Shown in pieces: positions 12,901-24,947 of a stretch of DNA of 64,000 nt (position 1 is the first letter of the stretch; each line of letters begins with the position of its first letter). The stretch comes from Blastomussa wellsi. Its lineage: Eukaryota; Cnidaria; Anthozoa; Scleractinia; Plerogyridae. The stretch lies in the NCBI GenBank assembly GCA_947652115.1, contig OX393572.1, positions 9,312,611 to 9,376,610 on the forward strand. Reading direction: 5' to 3'. The translations under genes were made by a program, and so were the position numbers. Below the pieces are notes generated by a model. It saw only the letters and a list, made by a program, of their open reading frames with translations. It was not told the origin of the DNA and searched no databases.

Positions 12901-15900
12901 CGATTCGGACGAAGTTGCAAAAAATCACTTTTTGGCCTTCCGAAAAATTTCATTTTTTGCTAAAAAATTGCGGGTGCCGCGAAACGTTGAAATTACGATG
13001 TTCTCGTCATAAGAACACTGCGCGCACATTTGCGCTTTAATTTCAGCGGATTCGGACGAAGTTCCAAAAAATCACTTTTTGGCCTTCCGAAAAATTTCAT
13101 TTTTTGCTAAAAAATTGCGGGTGCCGCGAAACGTTGAAATTACGATGTTCTCGTCATAAGAACACTGCGCGCACATTTGCGCTTTAATTTCAGTCAATTC
13201 GGACGAAGTTGCAAAAAATCACTTTTTGGCCTTCCGAAAAATTTCATTTTTTGCTAAAAAATTGCGGGTGCCGCGAAACGTTGAAATTACGATGTTCTCG
13301 TCATAAGAACACTGCGCGCACATTTGCGCTTTAATTTCAGCCGATTCGGACGAAGTTCCAAAAAATCACTTTTTGGCCTTCCGAAAAATTTCATTTTTTG
13401 CTAAAAAATTCCCGGTGCCGCGAAACGTTGAAATTACGATGTTCTCGTCATAAGAGCACTGCGCGCACATTTGCGCTTTAATTTCAGCCGATTCGGACGA
13501 AGTTCCAAAAAATCACTTTTTGGCCTTCCGAAAACTTTAATTTTTTGCTAAAAAATTGCGGGTGCCGCAAAACGTTGAAATTACGATGTTCTCGTCATAA
13601 GAACACTGCGCGCATATTTGCGCTTTAATTTCAGCCGATTCGGACGAAGTTCCAAAAAATCACTTTTTGGCCTTCCGAAAAATTTAATTTTTTGCTAAAA
13701 AATTGCGGGTGCCGCGAAACGTTGAAATTTTGATGTTCTCGTCATAAGAACACTGCGCGCACATTTACGCTTTAATTTCAGCCGATTCGGACGAAGTTGC
13801 AAAAAATCACTTTTTGGCCTACCGAAAAATTTCATTTTTTGCTAAAAAATTGCGGGTGCCGCGAAACGTTGAAATTACGATGTTCTCCTCATAAGAACAC
13901 TGCGCGCACATTTGCGCTTTAATTTCAGTCAATTCGGACGAAGTTGCAAAAAATCACTTTTTGGCCTTCCGAAAAATTTCATTTTTTGCTAAAAAATTGC
14001 GGGTGCCGCGAAACGTTGAAATTACGATGTTCTCGTCATAAGAACACTGCGCGCACATTTGCGCTTTAATTTCAGCCGATTCGGACGAAGTTCCAAAAAA
14101 TCACTTTTTGGCCTTCCGAAAAATTTCATTTTTTGCTAAAAAATTCCCGGTGCCGCGAAACGTTGAAATTACGATGTTCTCGTCATAAGAACACTGCGCG
14201 CACATTTGCGCTTTAATTTCAGCCGATTCGGACGAAGTTCCAAAAAATCACTTTTTGGCCTTCCGAAAAATTTCATTTTTTGCTAAAAAATTCCCGGTGC
14301 CGCGAAACGTTGAAATTACGATGTTCTCGTCATAAGAGCACTGCGCGCACATTTGCGCTTTAATTTCAGCCGATTCGGACGAAGTTCCAAACAATCACTT
14401 TTTGGCCTTCCGAAAAATTTCATTTTTTGCTAAAAAATTGCGGGTGCCGCGAAACGTTGAAATTACGATGTTCTCGTCATAAGAACACTGCGCGCACATT
14501 TACGCTTTAATTTCAGCCGATTCGGACGAAGTTGCAAAAAATAACTTTTTGGCCTACCGAAAAATTTCATTTTTTGCTAAAAAATTGCGGGTGCCGCGAA
14601 ACGTTGAAATTACGATGTTCTCGTCATAAGAACACTGCGCGCACATTTGCGCTTTAATTCCAGTCGATTCGGACGAAGTTGCAAAAAATCACATTTTGGC
14701 CTTCCGAAAAATTTCATTTTTTGCTAAAAAATTGCGGGTGCCGCGAAACGTTGAAATTACGATGTTCTCGTCATAAGAACACTGCGCGCACATTTGCGCT
14801 TTAATTTCAGCCGATTCGGACGAAGTTCCAAAAAATCACTTTTTGGCCTTCCGAAAAATTTCATTTTTTGCTAAAAAATTGCGGGTGCCGCGAAACGTTG
14901 AAATTACGATGTTCTCGTCATAAGAACACTGCGCGCACATTTGCGCTTTAATTTCAGTCAATTCGGACGAAGTTCCAAAAAATCACTTTTTGGCCTTCCG
15001 AAAAATTTCATTTTTTGCTAAAAAATTGCGGGTGCCGCGAAACGTTGAAATTACGATGTTCTCGTCATAAGAACACTGCGCGCACATTTGCGCTTTAATT
15101 TCAGCCGATTCGGACGAAGTTCCAAAAAATCACTTTTTGGCCTTCCGAAAAATTTCATTTTTTGCTAAAAAATTCCCGGTGCCGCGAAACGTTGAAATTA
15201 CGATGTTCTCGTCATAAGAGCACTGCGCGCACATTTGCGCTTTAATTTCAGCCGATTCGGACGAAGTTCCAAAAAATCACTTTTTGGCCTTCCGAAAACT
15301 TTAATTTTTTGCTAAAAAATTGCGGGTGCCGCAAAACGTTGAAATTACGATGTTCTCGTCATAAGAACACTGCGCGCATATTTGCGCTTTAATTTCAGCC
15401 GATTCGGACGAAGTTCCAAAAAATCACTTTTTGGCCTTCCGAAAAATTTAATTTTTTGCTAAAAAATTGCGGGTGCCGCGAAACGTTGAAATTTTGATGT
15501 TCTCGTCATAAGAACACTGCGCGCACATTTGCGCTTTAATTTCAGCCGTATCGGACGAAGTTCCAAAAAATCACTTTTTGGCCTTCCGAAAAATTTCATT
15601 TTTTGCTAAAAAATTGCGGGTGCCGCGAAACGTTGAAATTTTGATGTTCTCGTCATAAGAACACTGCGCGCACATTTACGCTTTAATTTCAGCCGATTCG
15701 GACGAAGTTCCAAAAAATCACTTTTTGGCCTTCCGAAAAATTTCATTTTTTGCTAAAAAATTGCGGGTGCCGCGAAACGTTGAAATTACGATGTTCTCGT
15801 CATAAGAACACTGCGCGCACATTTGCGCTTTAATTTCAGTCAATTGGGACGAAGTTGCAAAAAATCACTTTTTGGCCTTCCGAAAAATTTCATTTTTTGC

Positions 15901-18900
15901 TAAAAAATTGCGGGTGCCGCGAAACGTTGAAATTACGATGTTCTCGTCATAAGAACACTGCGCGCACATTTGCGCTTTAATTTCAGCCGATTCGGACGAA
16001 GTTCCAAAAAATCACTTTTTGGCCTTCCGAAAAATTTCATTTTTTGCTAAAAAATTCCCGGTGCCGCGAAACGTTGAAATTACGATGTTCTCGTCATAGG
16101 AGCACTGCGCGCACATTTGCGCTTTAATTTCAGCCGATTCGGACGAAGTTCCAAAAAATCACTTTTTGGCCTTCCGAAAACTTTAATTTTTTGCTAAAAA
16201 ATTGCGGGTGCCGCAAAACGTTGAAATTACGATGTTCTCGTCATAAGAACACTGCGCGCATATTTGCGCTTTAATTTCAGCCGATTCGGACGAAGTTCCA
16301 AAAAATCACTTTTTGGCCTTCCGAAAAATTTAATTTTTTGCTAAAAAATTGCGGGTGCCGCGAAACGTTGAAATTTTGATGTTCTCGTCATAAGAACACT
16401 GCGCGCACATTTACGCTTTAATTTCAGCCGATTCGGACGAAGTTGCAAAAAATCACTTTTTGGCCTACCGAAAAATTTCATTTTTTGCTAAAAAATTGCG
16501 GGTGCCGCGAAACGTTGAAATTACGATGTTCTCGTCATAAGAACACTGCGCGCACATTTACGCTTTAATTTCAGCCGATTCGGACGAAGTTGCAAAAAAT
16601 CACTTTTTGGCCTACCGAAAAATTTCATTTTTTGCTAAAAAATTGCGGGTGCCGCGAAACGTTGAAATTACGATGTTCTCCTCATAAGAACACTGCGCGC
16701 ACATTTGCGCTTTAATTTCAGTCAATTCGGACGAAGTTGCAAAAAATCACTTTTTGGCCTTCCGAAAAATTTCATTTTTTGCTAAAAAATTGCGGGTGCC
16801 GCGAAACGTTGAAATTACGATGTTCTCGTCATAAGAACACTGCGCGCACATTTGCGCTTTAATTTCAGCCGATTCGGACGAAGTTCCAAAAAATCACTTT
16901 TTGGCCTTCCGAAAAATTTCATTTTTTGCTAAAAAATTCCCGGTGCCGCGAAACGTTGAAATTACGATGTTCTCGTCATAAGAACACTGCGCGCACATTT
17001 GCGCTTTAATTTCAGCCGATTCGGACGAAGTTCCAAAAAATCACTTTTTGGCCTTCCGAAAAATTTCATTTTTTGCTAAAAAATTGCCGGTGCCGCGAAA
17101 CGTTGAAATTACGATGTTCTCGTCATAAGAGCACTGCGCGCACATTTGCGCTTTAATTTCAGCCGATTCGGACGAAGTTCCAAACAATCACTTTTTGGCC
17201 TTCCGAAAAATTTCATTTTTTGCTAAAAAATTGCGGGTGCCGCGAAACGTTGAAATTACGATGTTCTCGTCATAAGAACACTGCGCGCACATTTACGCTT
17301 TAATTTCAGCCGATTCGGACGAAGTTGCAAAAAATAACTTTTTGGCCTACCGAAAAATTTCATTTTTTGCTAAAAAATTGCGGGTGCCGCGAAACGTTGA
17401 AATTACGATGTTCTCGTCATAAGAACACTGCGCGCACATTTGCGCTTTAATTCCAGTCGATTCGGACGAAGTTGCAAAAAATCACTTTTTGGCCTTCCGA
17501 AAAATTTCATTTTTTGCTAAAAAATTGCGGGTGCCGCGAAACGTTGAAATTACGATGTTCTCGTCATAAGAACACTGCGCGCACATTTGCGCTTTAATTT
17601 CAGCCGATTCGGACGAAGTTCCAAAAAATCACTTTTTGGCCTTCCGAAAAATTTCATTTTTTGCTAAAAAATTGCGGGTGCCGCGAAACGTTGAAATTTT
17701 GATGTTCTCGTCATAAGAACACTGCGCGCACATTTGCGCTTTAATTTCAGTCAATTCGGACGAAGTTGCAAAAAATCACTTTTTGGCCTTCCGAAAAATT
17801 TCATTTTTTGCTAAAAAATTGCGGGTGCCGCGAAACGTTGAAATTACGATGTTCTCGTCATAAGAACACTGCGCGCACATTTGCGCTTTAATTTCAGCCG
17901 ATTCGGACGAAGTTCCAAAAAATCACTTTTTGGCCTTCCGAAAAATTTCATTTTTTGCTAAAAAATTCCCGGTGCCGCGAAACGTTGAAATTACGATGTT
18001 CTCGTCATAAGAGCACTGCGCGCACATTTGCGCTTTAATTTCAGCCGATTCGGACGAAGTTCCAAAAAATCACTTTTTGGCCTTCCGAAAACTTTAATTT
18101 TTTGCTAAAAAATTGCGGGTGCCGCAAAACGTTGAAATTACGATGTTCTCGTCATAAGAACACTGCGCGCATATTTGCGCTTTAATTTCAGCCGATTCGG
18201 ACGAAGTTCCAAAAAATCACTTTTTGGCCTTCCGAAAAATTTAATTTTTTGCTAAAAAATTGCGGGTGCCGCGAAACGTTGAAATTTTGATGTTCTCGTC
18301 ATAAGAACACTGCGCGCACATTTGCGCTTTAATTTCAGCCGTATCGGACGAAGTTCCAAAAAATCACTTTTTGGCCTTCCGAAAAATTTCATTTTTTGCT
18401 AAAAAATTGCGGGTGCCGCGAAACGTTGAAATTTTGATGTTCTCGTCATAAGAACACTGCGCGCACATTTACGCTTTAATTTCAGCCGATTCGGACGAAG
18501 TTCCAAAAAATCACTTTTTGGCCTTCCGAAAAATTTCATTTTTTGCTAAAAAATTGCGGGTGCCGCGAAACGTTGAAATTACGATGTTCTCGTCATAAGA
18601 ACACTGCGCGCACATTTGCGCTTTAATTTCAGTCAATTCGGACGAAGTTGCAAAAAATCACTTTTTGGCCTTCCGAAAAATTTCATTTTTTGCTAAAAAA
18701 TTGCGGGTGCCGCGAAACGTTGAAATTACGATGTTCTCGTCATAAGAACACTGCGCGCACATTTGCGCTTTAATTTCAGCCGATTCGGACGAAGTTCCAA
18801 AAAATCACTTTTTGGCCTTCCGAAAAATTTCATTTTTTGCTAAAAAATTCCCGGTGCCGCGAAACGTTGAAATTACGATGTTCTCGTCATAAGAGCACTG

Positions 18901-21514
18901 CGCGCACATTTGCGCTTTAATTTCAGCCGATTCGGACGAAGTTCCAAAAAATCACTTTTTGGCCTTCCGAAAACTTTAATTTTTTGCTAAAAAATTGCGG
19001 GTGCCGCAAAACGTTGAAATTACGATGTTCTCGTCATAAGAACACTGCGCGCATATTTGCGCTTTAATTTCAGCCGATTCGGACGAAGTTCCAAAAAATC
19101 ACTTTTTGGCCTTCCGAAAAATTTAATTTTTTGCTGAAAAATTGCGGGTGCCGCGAAACGTTGAAATTACGATGTTCTCCTCATAAGAACACTGCGCGCA
19201 CATTTGCGCTTTAATTTCAGTCAATTCGGACGAAGTTGCGAAAAATCACTTTTTGGCCTTCCGAAAAATTTCATTTTTTGCTAAAAAATTGCGGGTGCCG
19301 CGAAACGTTGAAATTACGATGTTCTCCTCATAAGAACACTGCGCGCACATTTGCGCTTTAATTTCAGTCAATTCGGACGAAGTTGCGAAAAATCACTTTT
19401 TGGCCTTCCGAAAAATTTCATTTTTTGCTAAAAAATTGCGGGTGCCGCGAAACGTTGAAATTACGATGTTCTCGTCATAAGAACACTGCGCGCACATTTG
19501 CGCTTTAATTTCAGCCGATTCGGACGAAGTTCCAAAAAATCACTTTTTGGCCTTCCGAAAAATTTCATTTTTTGCTAAAAAATTGCGGGTGCCGCAAAAC
19601 GTTGAAATTACGATGTTCTCGTCATAAGAACACTGCGCGCATATTTGCGCTTTAATTTCAGCCGATACGGACGAAGTTCCAAAAAATCACTTTTTGGCCT
19701 TCCGAAAAATTTCATTTTTTGCTAAAAAATTGCGGGTGCCGCGAAACGTTGAAATTTTGATGTTCTCGTCATAAGAACACTGCGCGCGCATTTACGCTTT
19801 AATTTCAGCCGATTCGGACGAAGTTGCAAAAAATCACTTTTTGGCCTACCGAAAAATTTCATTTTTTGCTAAAAAATTGCGGGTGCCGCGAAACGTTGAA
19901 ATTACGATGTTCTCGTCATAAGAACACTGCGCGCACATTTTGCGCTTTAATTTCAGTCGATTCGGACGAAGTTGCAAAAAATAACTTTTTGGCCTTCCGA
20001 AAAATTTCATTTTTTGCTAAAAAATTGCGGGTGCCGCGAAACGTTGAAATTACGATGTTCTCGTCATAAGAACACTGCGCGCACATTTGTGCTTTAATTT
20101 CAGCCGATTCGGACGAAGTTCCAAAAAATCACTTTTTGGCCTTCCGAAAAATTTCATTTTTTGCTAAAAAATTGCGGGTGCCGCGAAACGTTGAAATTAC
20201 GATGTTCTCGTCATAAGAACACTGCGCGCACATTTGCGCTTTAATTTCAGCCGATTCGGACGAAGTTCCAAAAAATCACTTTTTGGCCTTCCGAAAAATT
20301 TCATTTTTTGCTAAAAAATTCCCGGTGCCGCGAAACGTTGAAATTACGATGTTCTCGTCATAAGAGCACTGCGCGCACATTTAAGCTTTAATTTCAGCCG
20401 ATTCGGACGAAGTTGCAAAAAATCACTTTTTGGCCTACCGAAAAATTTCATTTTTTGCTAAAAAATTGCGGGTGCCGCGAAACGTTGAAATTACGATGTT
20501 CTCGTCATAAGAACACTGCGCGCACATTTGCGCTTTAATTTCAGTCGATTCGGACGAAGTTGCAAAAAATCACTTTTTGGCCTTCCGAAAAATTTCATTT
20601 TTTGCCAAAAAAATTGCGGGTGTTGCGAAACGTTGAAATTACGATGTTCTCGTCATAAGAACACTGCGCGCACTTTTGCGCTTTAATTTCAGCCGATTCG
20701 GACGAAGTTCCAAAAAATCACTTTTTGGCCTTCCGAAAAATTTCATTTTTTGCTAAAAAATTGCGGGTCCCGCGAAACGTTGAAATTACGATGTTCTCGT
20801 CATAAGAACACTGCGCGCACATTTGCGCTTTAATTTCAGCCGATTCGGACGAAGTTCCAAAAAATCACTTTTTGGCCTTCCGAAAAATTTCATTTTTTGC
20901 TAAAAAATTCCCGGTGCCGCGAAACGTTGAAATTACGATGTTCTCGTCATAAGAGCACTGCGCGCACATTTGCGCTTTAATTTCAGCCGATTCGGACGAA
21001 GTTCCAAACAATCACTTTTTGGCCTTCCGAAAAATTTCATTTTTTGCTAAAAAATTGCGGGTGCCGCGAAACGTTGATATTTTGATGTTCTCGTCATAAG
21101 AACACTGCGCGCACATTTGCGCTTTAATTTCAGCCGATTCGGACGAAGTTCCAAAAAATCACTTTTTGGCCTTCCGAAAAATTTCATTTTTTGCTAAAAA
21201 ATTGCGGGTGCCGCGAAACGTTGAAATTACGATGTTCTCGTCATAAGAACACTGCGCGCACATTTGCGCTTTAATTTCAGTCGATTCGGACGAACTTCCA
21301 AAAAATCACTTTTCGGCCTTCCGAAAAATTTACTTTTTTGCTAAAAAATTGCGGGTGCCGCGAAACGTTCAAATTACGATGTTCTCGTCATAAGAACACT
21401 GCGCGCACATTTGCGCTTTAATTTCAGCCGATTCGGACGAAGTTCCAAAAAATCACTTTTTGGCCTTCCGAAAAATTTCATTTTTTGCTAAAAAATTGCG
21501 GGTGCCGCGAAACG

Positions 21515-21714
21515 NNNNNNNNNNNNNNNNNNNNNNNNNNNNNNNNNNNNNNNNNNNNNNNNNNNNNNNNNNNNNNNNNNNNNNNNNNNNNNNNNNNNNN
21601 NNNNNNNNNNNNNNNNNNNNNNNNNNNNNNNNNNNNNNNNNNNNNNNNNNNNNNNNNNNNNNNNNNNNNNNNNNNNNNNNNNNNNNNNNNNNNNNNNNNN
21701 NNNNNNNNNNNNNN
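21515..21714. other. Assembly gap of exactly 200 N
   Basis: A run of exactly 200 N starts inside a satellite monomer; unique sequence begins right after it. A round-number gap is normally a placeholder, so the true array length and the junction with unique DNA are unknown. Confidence 0.95.
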
Positions 21715-22862
21715 ATACTTGAAAAGCAATATTTAACGTAAAGTAACATGATTTAACTCCGACCTTTGTTTTTGAGAAGGGTGTGTACTAAAAAAAAACC
21801 AGGGGACTACTTTAGAAAGCGTCTTTGACGTTTGGCCTTTGTTCTTTAGCGAACAAACCCGTTGCACTTGGTTTTTCATTGCAATGACAGATTTTTGACA
21901 AACTGTAAACGAAACTGTGAACGAACTGTGAGGAAATAGCTGGGATACCTAAGTAGGAATCACTCTTCCACTCTGCTTGTGCTTTGATAGATGCAGTATC
22001 CCCCGAGAGGTATACGTGATGCGTAACAAGGCCCCCCATGTAGTGACAGTCACGTTAACTGGACTCCAATGACTCCCATGAGCCTTTTATTTAGGTTGGA
22101 CAAGCTAACAGCCTAAAACTAAAGAGAGCATGCAAAAGCGAATGATTGTGTAGAAACACTGTAAATGCCAAGATCGACCTACATTCTGGAGCATGGCCCA
22201 TGATGGTCGCCATGTTTGAGCGACTTAGTACAGTCCTTACGTACGCGCCCACGAACCATGCATACCGCAACCTCTAATGACTATGAAAAAAGTCATGGGG
22301 CTCCGTCTGTTGGCCGCGGAGCACCCTTTCTAATGTCAATTAATATTCGTGTCATGTTCTGTTCGCGCACTTTGATTTCGCTATGGCAATAAGGTAATTT
22401 TAAGTACCGTATTTTTTCTAATGTAATCATCCAGAAGATCCTAAAGGGAAGGTTTTTTGTTGTACCATCGGGCCGCTTACAAGAAAGAAGGCTACTCGAT
22501 CTACTGAAGATCTAGAGCTTCCGGCCAGACAGTTTCAAGGTCATCCAACACAGACAAATGAGCAAAACATATGGCAAAGTGGATTGTAAAATAATATTAA
22601 TCTTTTTGTTTGATGAAAGGTTATATCACCACAAAGCCTCATCACCTTTGACCGAGCAGAATTTTGCTCTTTATTGTGTTATGTTTCTCAGTTGAGATTG
22701 TTTACCCGTTTGGCACACTGTCAAATTCCTTTTGATGTATAGAGGCTGCTGATCTGCTGCACACCCAGTTAGATCAACTGCGATTGCAAGCACGACTGCT
22801 TTTGGTCAATCTTGGCGTTGAAACTTCGTGGGCGCCGTGAGAGAATCTTAATTCAATACGAC
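21715..22862. other. Non-coding stretch beside the satellite
   Basis: Single-copy-looking A+T-rich sequence. No open frame here resembles a protein I recognise and I see no RNA gene. Confidence 0.6.
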
Positions 22863-22874
22863 ATGAATCACGAC

Positions 22875-23008
22875 ATGAACTTGTTCACGGTACTTTCGTT
22901 CCTTCTCGTTGGTTTGATGTTCGTGCTACAGGCAGATTCTTGTGGATATGGGGGGATGTCCTTGCGCGTGAGTCCATTACATTTAAACCCAGTCCGCAAT
23001 ACAGCAAA
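22875..23008 (+). CDS. Possible first coding exon of a secreted host protein
   Basis: An ATG at 22875 (another in frame at 22863) opens a short frame beginning MNLFTVLSFLLVGLMFVL followed by QADSCGYGG. This is a textbook signal peptide: a hydrophobic core of about 16 residues and small residues before the likely cleavage at ADS/C. The frame runs 44 codons plus two bases and then meets GTAAGT at 23009, a strong 5' splice donor; without splicing it stops at once. No downstream exon is identifiable in the next 600 bp, so the rest of the gene may lie beyond the transposon insertions or be lost. It could be a chance frame. The mature part visible here contains one Cys and is not assignable to a family. 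Confidence 0.35.
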
Positions 23009-23019
23009 GTAAGTTTATC

Positions 23020-23634
23020 TATTCAACAAATCGACCACACGTTTTCATCGTATACTCTGACTCTCTACACTGTCTCCAGTATAAACCATAGAAATAACGT
23101 CATAAAATGTTGAAACTCAAGTGAAACCCCTGGCCATTAGACAATTGGTTACACTGTAAAGTTCTGAATATTTTCTAAGGTCTGGTCGGGAAGGAAAAGG
23201 AAAATTGCCGGCGAATTGGATGGAAAATCAGTGGGAAATCGTACGAGCTCTTGTCATCTCAAGAGGTTGTTTCACCTAGAACCCGGCGAACTGCAAATGT
23301 CCTAAATGTTTCAGCTGACAGTTGGCAACTCACAGGATTCTTTCTCCTAGAAATTTGGGATTTTTATATATTTCTCAACAAGTGCGTAGCTGGGGGGTGG
23401 AGGGGTCCTGGGGTACCCGTGACCCCCTCCTTTGAAGAACAAAAGATCCCCCTATTTCATAAAGGAAGCATTTCAATACCCCGGAGGAGGAATAAATCAA
23501 CAATTAGAAAATGCAAATAGATAATTTTCACAAATTTCTGTAACGTAAAATTTCTCAAGGGCTTTTTACTATGTATGAATTATGAACACCCCACAGTGGT
23601 GATTTGTACACTAAAGTTATGTCTCTGTTTTTGT
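23020..23634. other. Non-coding stretch with G-rich interspersed-repeat-like sequence
   Basis: No gene seen. The interval 23390-23460 (GGGGTGGAGGGGTCCTGG and a GACCCCCTCC run) has the look of a dispersed repeat, but no termini can be defined. Confidence 0.4.
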
Positions 23635-24587
23635 TTATTTTAAAGACATTATCTCTTTAGAATTTCGAGGTTCCCCCCGACTGTAAAAGGTACCTTTGAC
23701 GGGTGTCCCGTCGAATTCTTCCAACTTGTACGTGGGAACGACTCCCGGTACACTCTGTCGTACCGTAAACACTTCCTCCGTCCAACCTGGCAGATACCCT
23801 TTCTTAAATGGACGGAATTTTTTGTTGAGTCTCACCCGATCATTGGGTTTCAATGCTAGTTTGACTCTTTTCCCAGAGAGACGTTTGCCATACATTCGAT
23901 CCCACACTTTTTTCTCGTTCTCTGCATTCACCTTCTCAGGAGCCATACCTATGGTACGGTGAGGGGAGGCGTTGTACCCTGCGACCAATTTGGGTAACAC
24001 GTTCAAGAAACTCAGGGTGTTCTTTACAGTAAAATAACGATACAGTCTCTCCTTGAAAGTGCGGTTGAAACGTTCCACGATGCTGGCCTTGGTGTCGCCA
24101 AAAGTGGAGAAATGATGAATGTCTTTTCGTTTCATCAACGCTTGGAACGTGTGATTGTAGAATTCCTTGCCATCATCCGTCTGTAGATTTTTAGGTTGAC
24201 GTCCTTTAACACGTTTCAAAATCGTGGCAAACGCATCGGTGACCGCTTTACCCCGGTCTTGTTCTTCAAAGGTTCCACCCAGGCGTACTTGGAAAACGCA
24301 TCGATCACCGTGAGCAAATAACGTATCCCCTTGTTCTGTTTGGCAATGTTTTGCACTTCGATCAAGTCGGCGACCCATTGTTCGTCGATTCCAAATACCA
24401 GGACGGGTAGCGTGGGATAACGTCTCCTTCGAGGTTTGTGAAGGGTATACCCCAACTCTTTTTGTAGGATCTCCTGGACTTTTTTCACGGAGGTGTTTTG
24501 AGCTTTGGCAAATCGTTCGATTCCTCCAAGACTCCCAGGCTGAGCAGGATCACGATAGACTTCGATCAAAGAAATCTTTTTCACCAT
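23635..24587 (-). pseudogene. Polinton-type DDE integrase, one frameshift
   Basis: Retroviral-like integrase of Polinton/Maverick elements, which inserts the linear element into the host chromosome. The chosen ATG (24587) starts MVKKISLIEVYRD. An N-terminal helical region is followed by the RNase H-fold core with all three acidic residues: D74 in WVADLIEV, D in LQTDDGKEF, and E in SIVERFNRTFKERL. A basic C-terminal domain (NDRVRLNKKFRPFKKGYLPGW) resembles the SH3/chromodomain-like tail of this family. One base is missing near 24245, between the first and second catalytic aspartates, so the product is split as assembled. The start overlaps the stop of the upstream small gene (ATGGTGA). Same strand as the GRF gene upstream. 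Confidence 0.85.
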
Positions 24588-24862
24588 GTTCTCTGTATTC
24601 GGTTGAGTTTCATAACACAATCGTGGACGAGAGCATTGTAATGTTCTCGTATGACGTTGAACCACTCGAATGCTTGAGGTTGATGTTTCAACCAAATGAT
24701 ATAGACCACGAAACGAAATGGGTTCTCACTCACGTCAGTAGCTTTGAATTCGTGTAAGGGATCATCGCTAGGGGTGAGAGGAATCACGATTCCTTGCCCG
24801 TGTTTGAGATACACTCGCTCACACAAGTCACACACCCAACACCAATACGCTTCACTACTCAT
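24581..24862 (-). CDS. Small Cys-pair protein upstream of integrase (93 aa)
   Basis: Open frame from ATG 24862 to TGA 24581, overlapping the integrase start by 7 bases, which supports a coupled transcription unit. Residues 8-14 contain CWVCDLC, a metal-binding-like cluster, followed by an aromatic-rich segment (FRFVVYIIWLKHQ) and a helical C-terminus. I do not recognise the family. Its position between a GRF zinc-finger gene and the integrase suggests an element-encoded accessory protein. It is intact. Confidence 0.55.
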   Translation of the reverse strand: MSSEAYWCWVCDLCERVYLKHGQGIVIPLTPSDDPLHEFKATDVSENPFRFVVYIIWLKHQPQAFEWFNVIREHYNALVHDCVMKLNRIQRTW

Positions 24863-24947
24863 ACTGATACCAAATAAACCTTTTTATTGCAGGACAACAT
24901 TAATAAAAGGTAGTTTACAGAAAAATAATGAAGTGGAAAAAAGCTTG

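Larger units (their letters stand above)
1..21514. repeat. 147-bp satellite array with higher-order structure
   Basis: Tandem monomers begin at each TTGCGGGTGCCGCGAAACG; successive starts at 1, 147, 294 and 441 give a 147-bp unit, so about 146 copies fit. Diagnostic variants recur at exact multiples of 147: a GTCACAAG variant is spaced by 11, 13 and 30 units, and a CCGAAAACTTTAA variant near 13531, 15295, 16177, 18088 and 18970 is spaced by 12, 6, 13 and 6 units. That is higher-order repeat structure. Because 147 is divisible by 3, some frames stay open across two monomers; these are not genes. The monomer has a GCGCA-n4-TGCGC hairpin and a near-match to the CENP-B box. The first base is already inside the array, so the left end lies outside the window. 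Confidence 0.98.

Noticed and set aside
1..21514. CRISPR-like array
   Set aside because: Monomers are contiguous and similar throughout, with no unique spacers alternating with short repeats.
21812..22039. 75-codon minus-strand frame near the gap
   Set aside because: No motif, no splice context and no neighbour support.
23390..23470. G-rich stretch as a promoter or G-quadruplex
   Set aside because: Runs of G are not spaced for a four-tract quadruplex and it looks like a fragment of a dispersed repeat.
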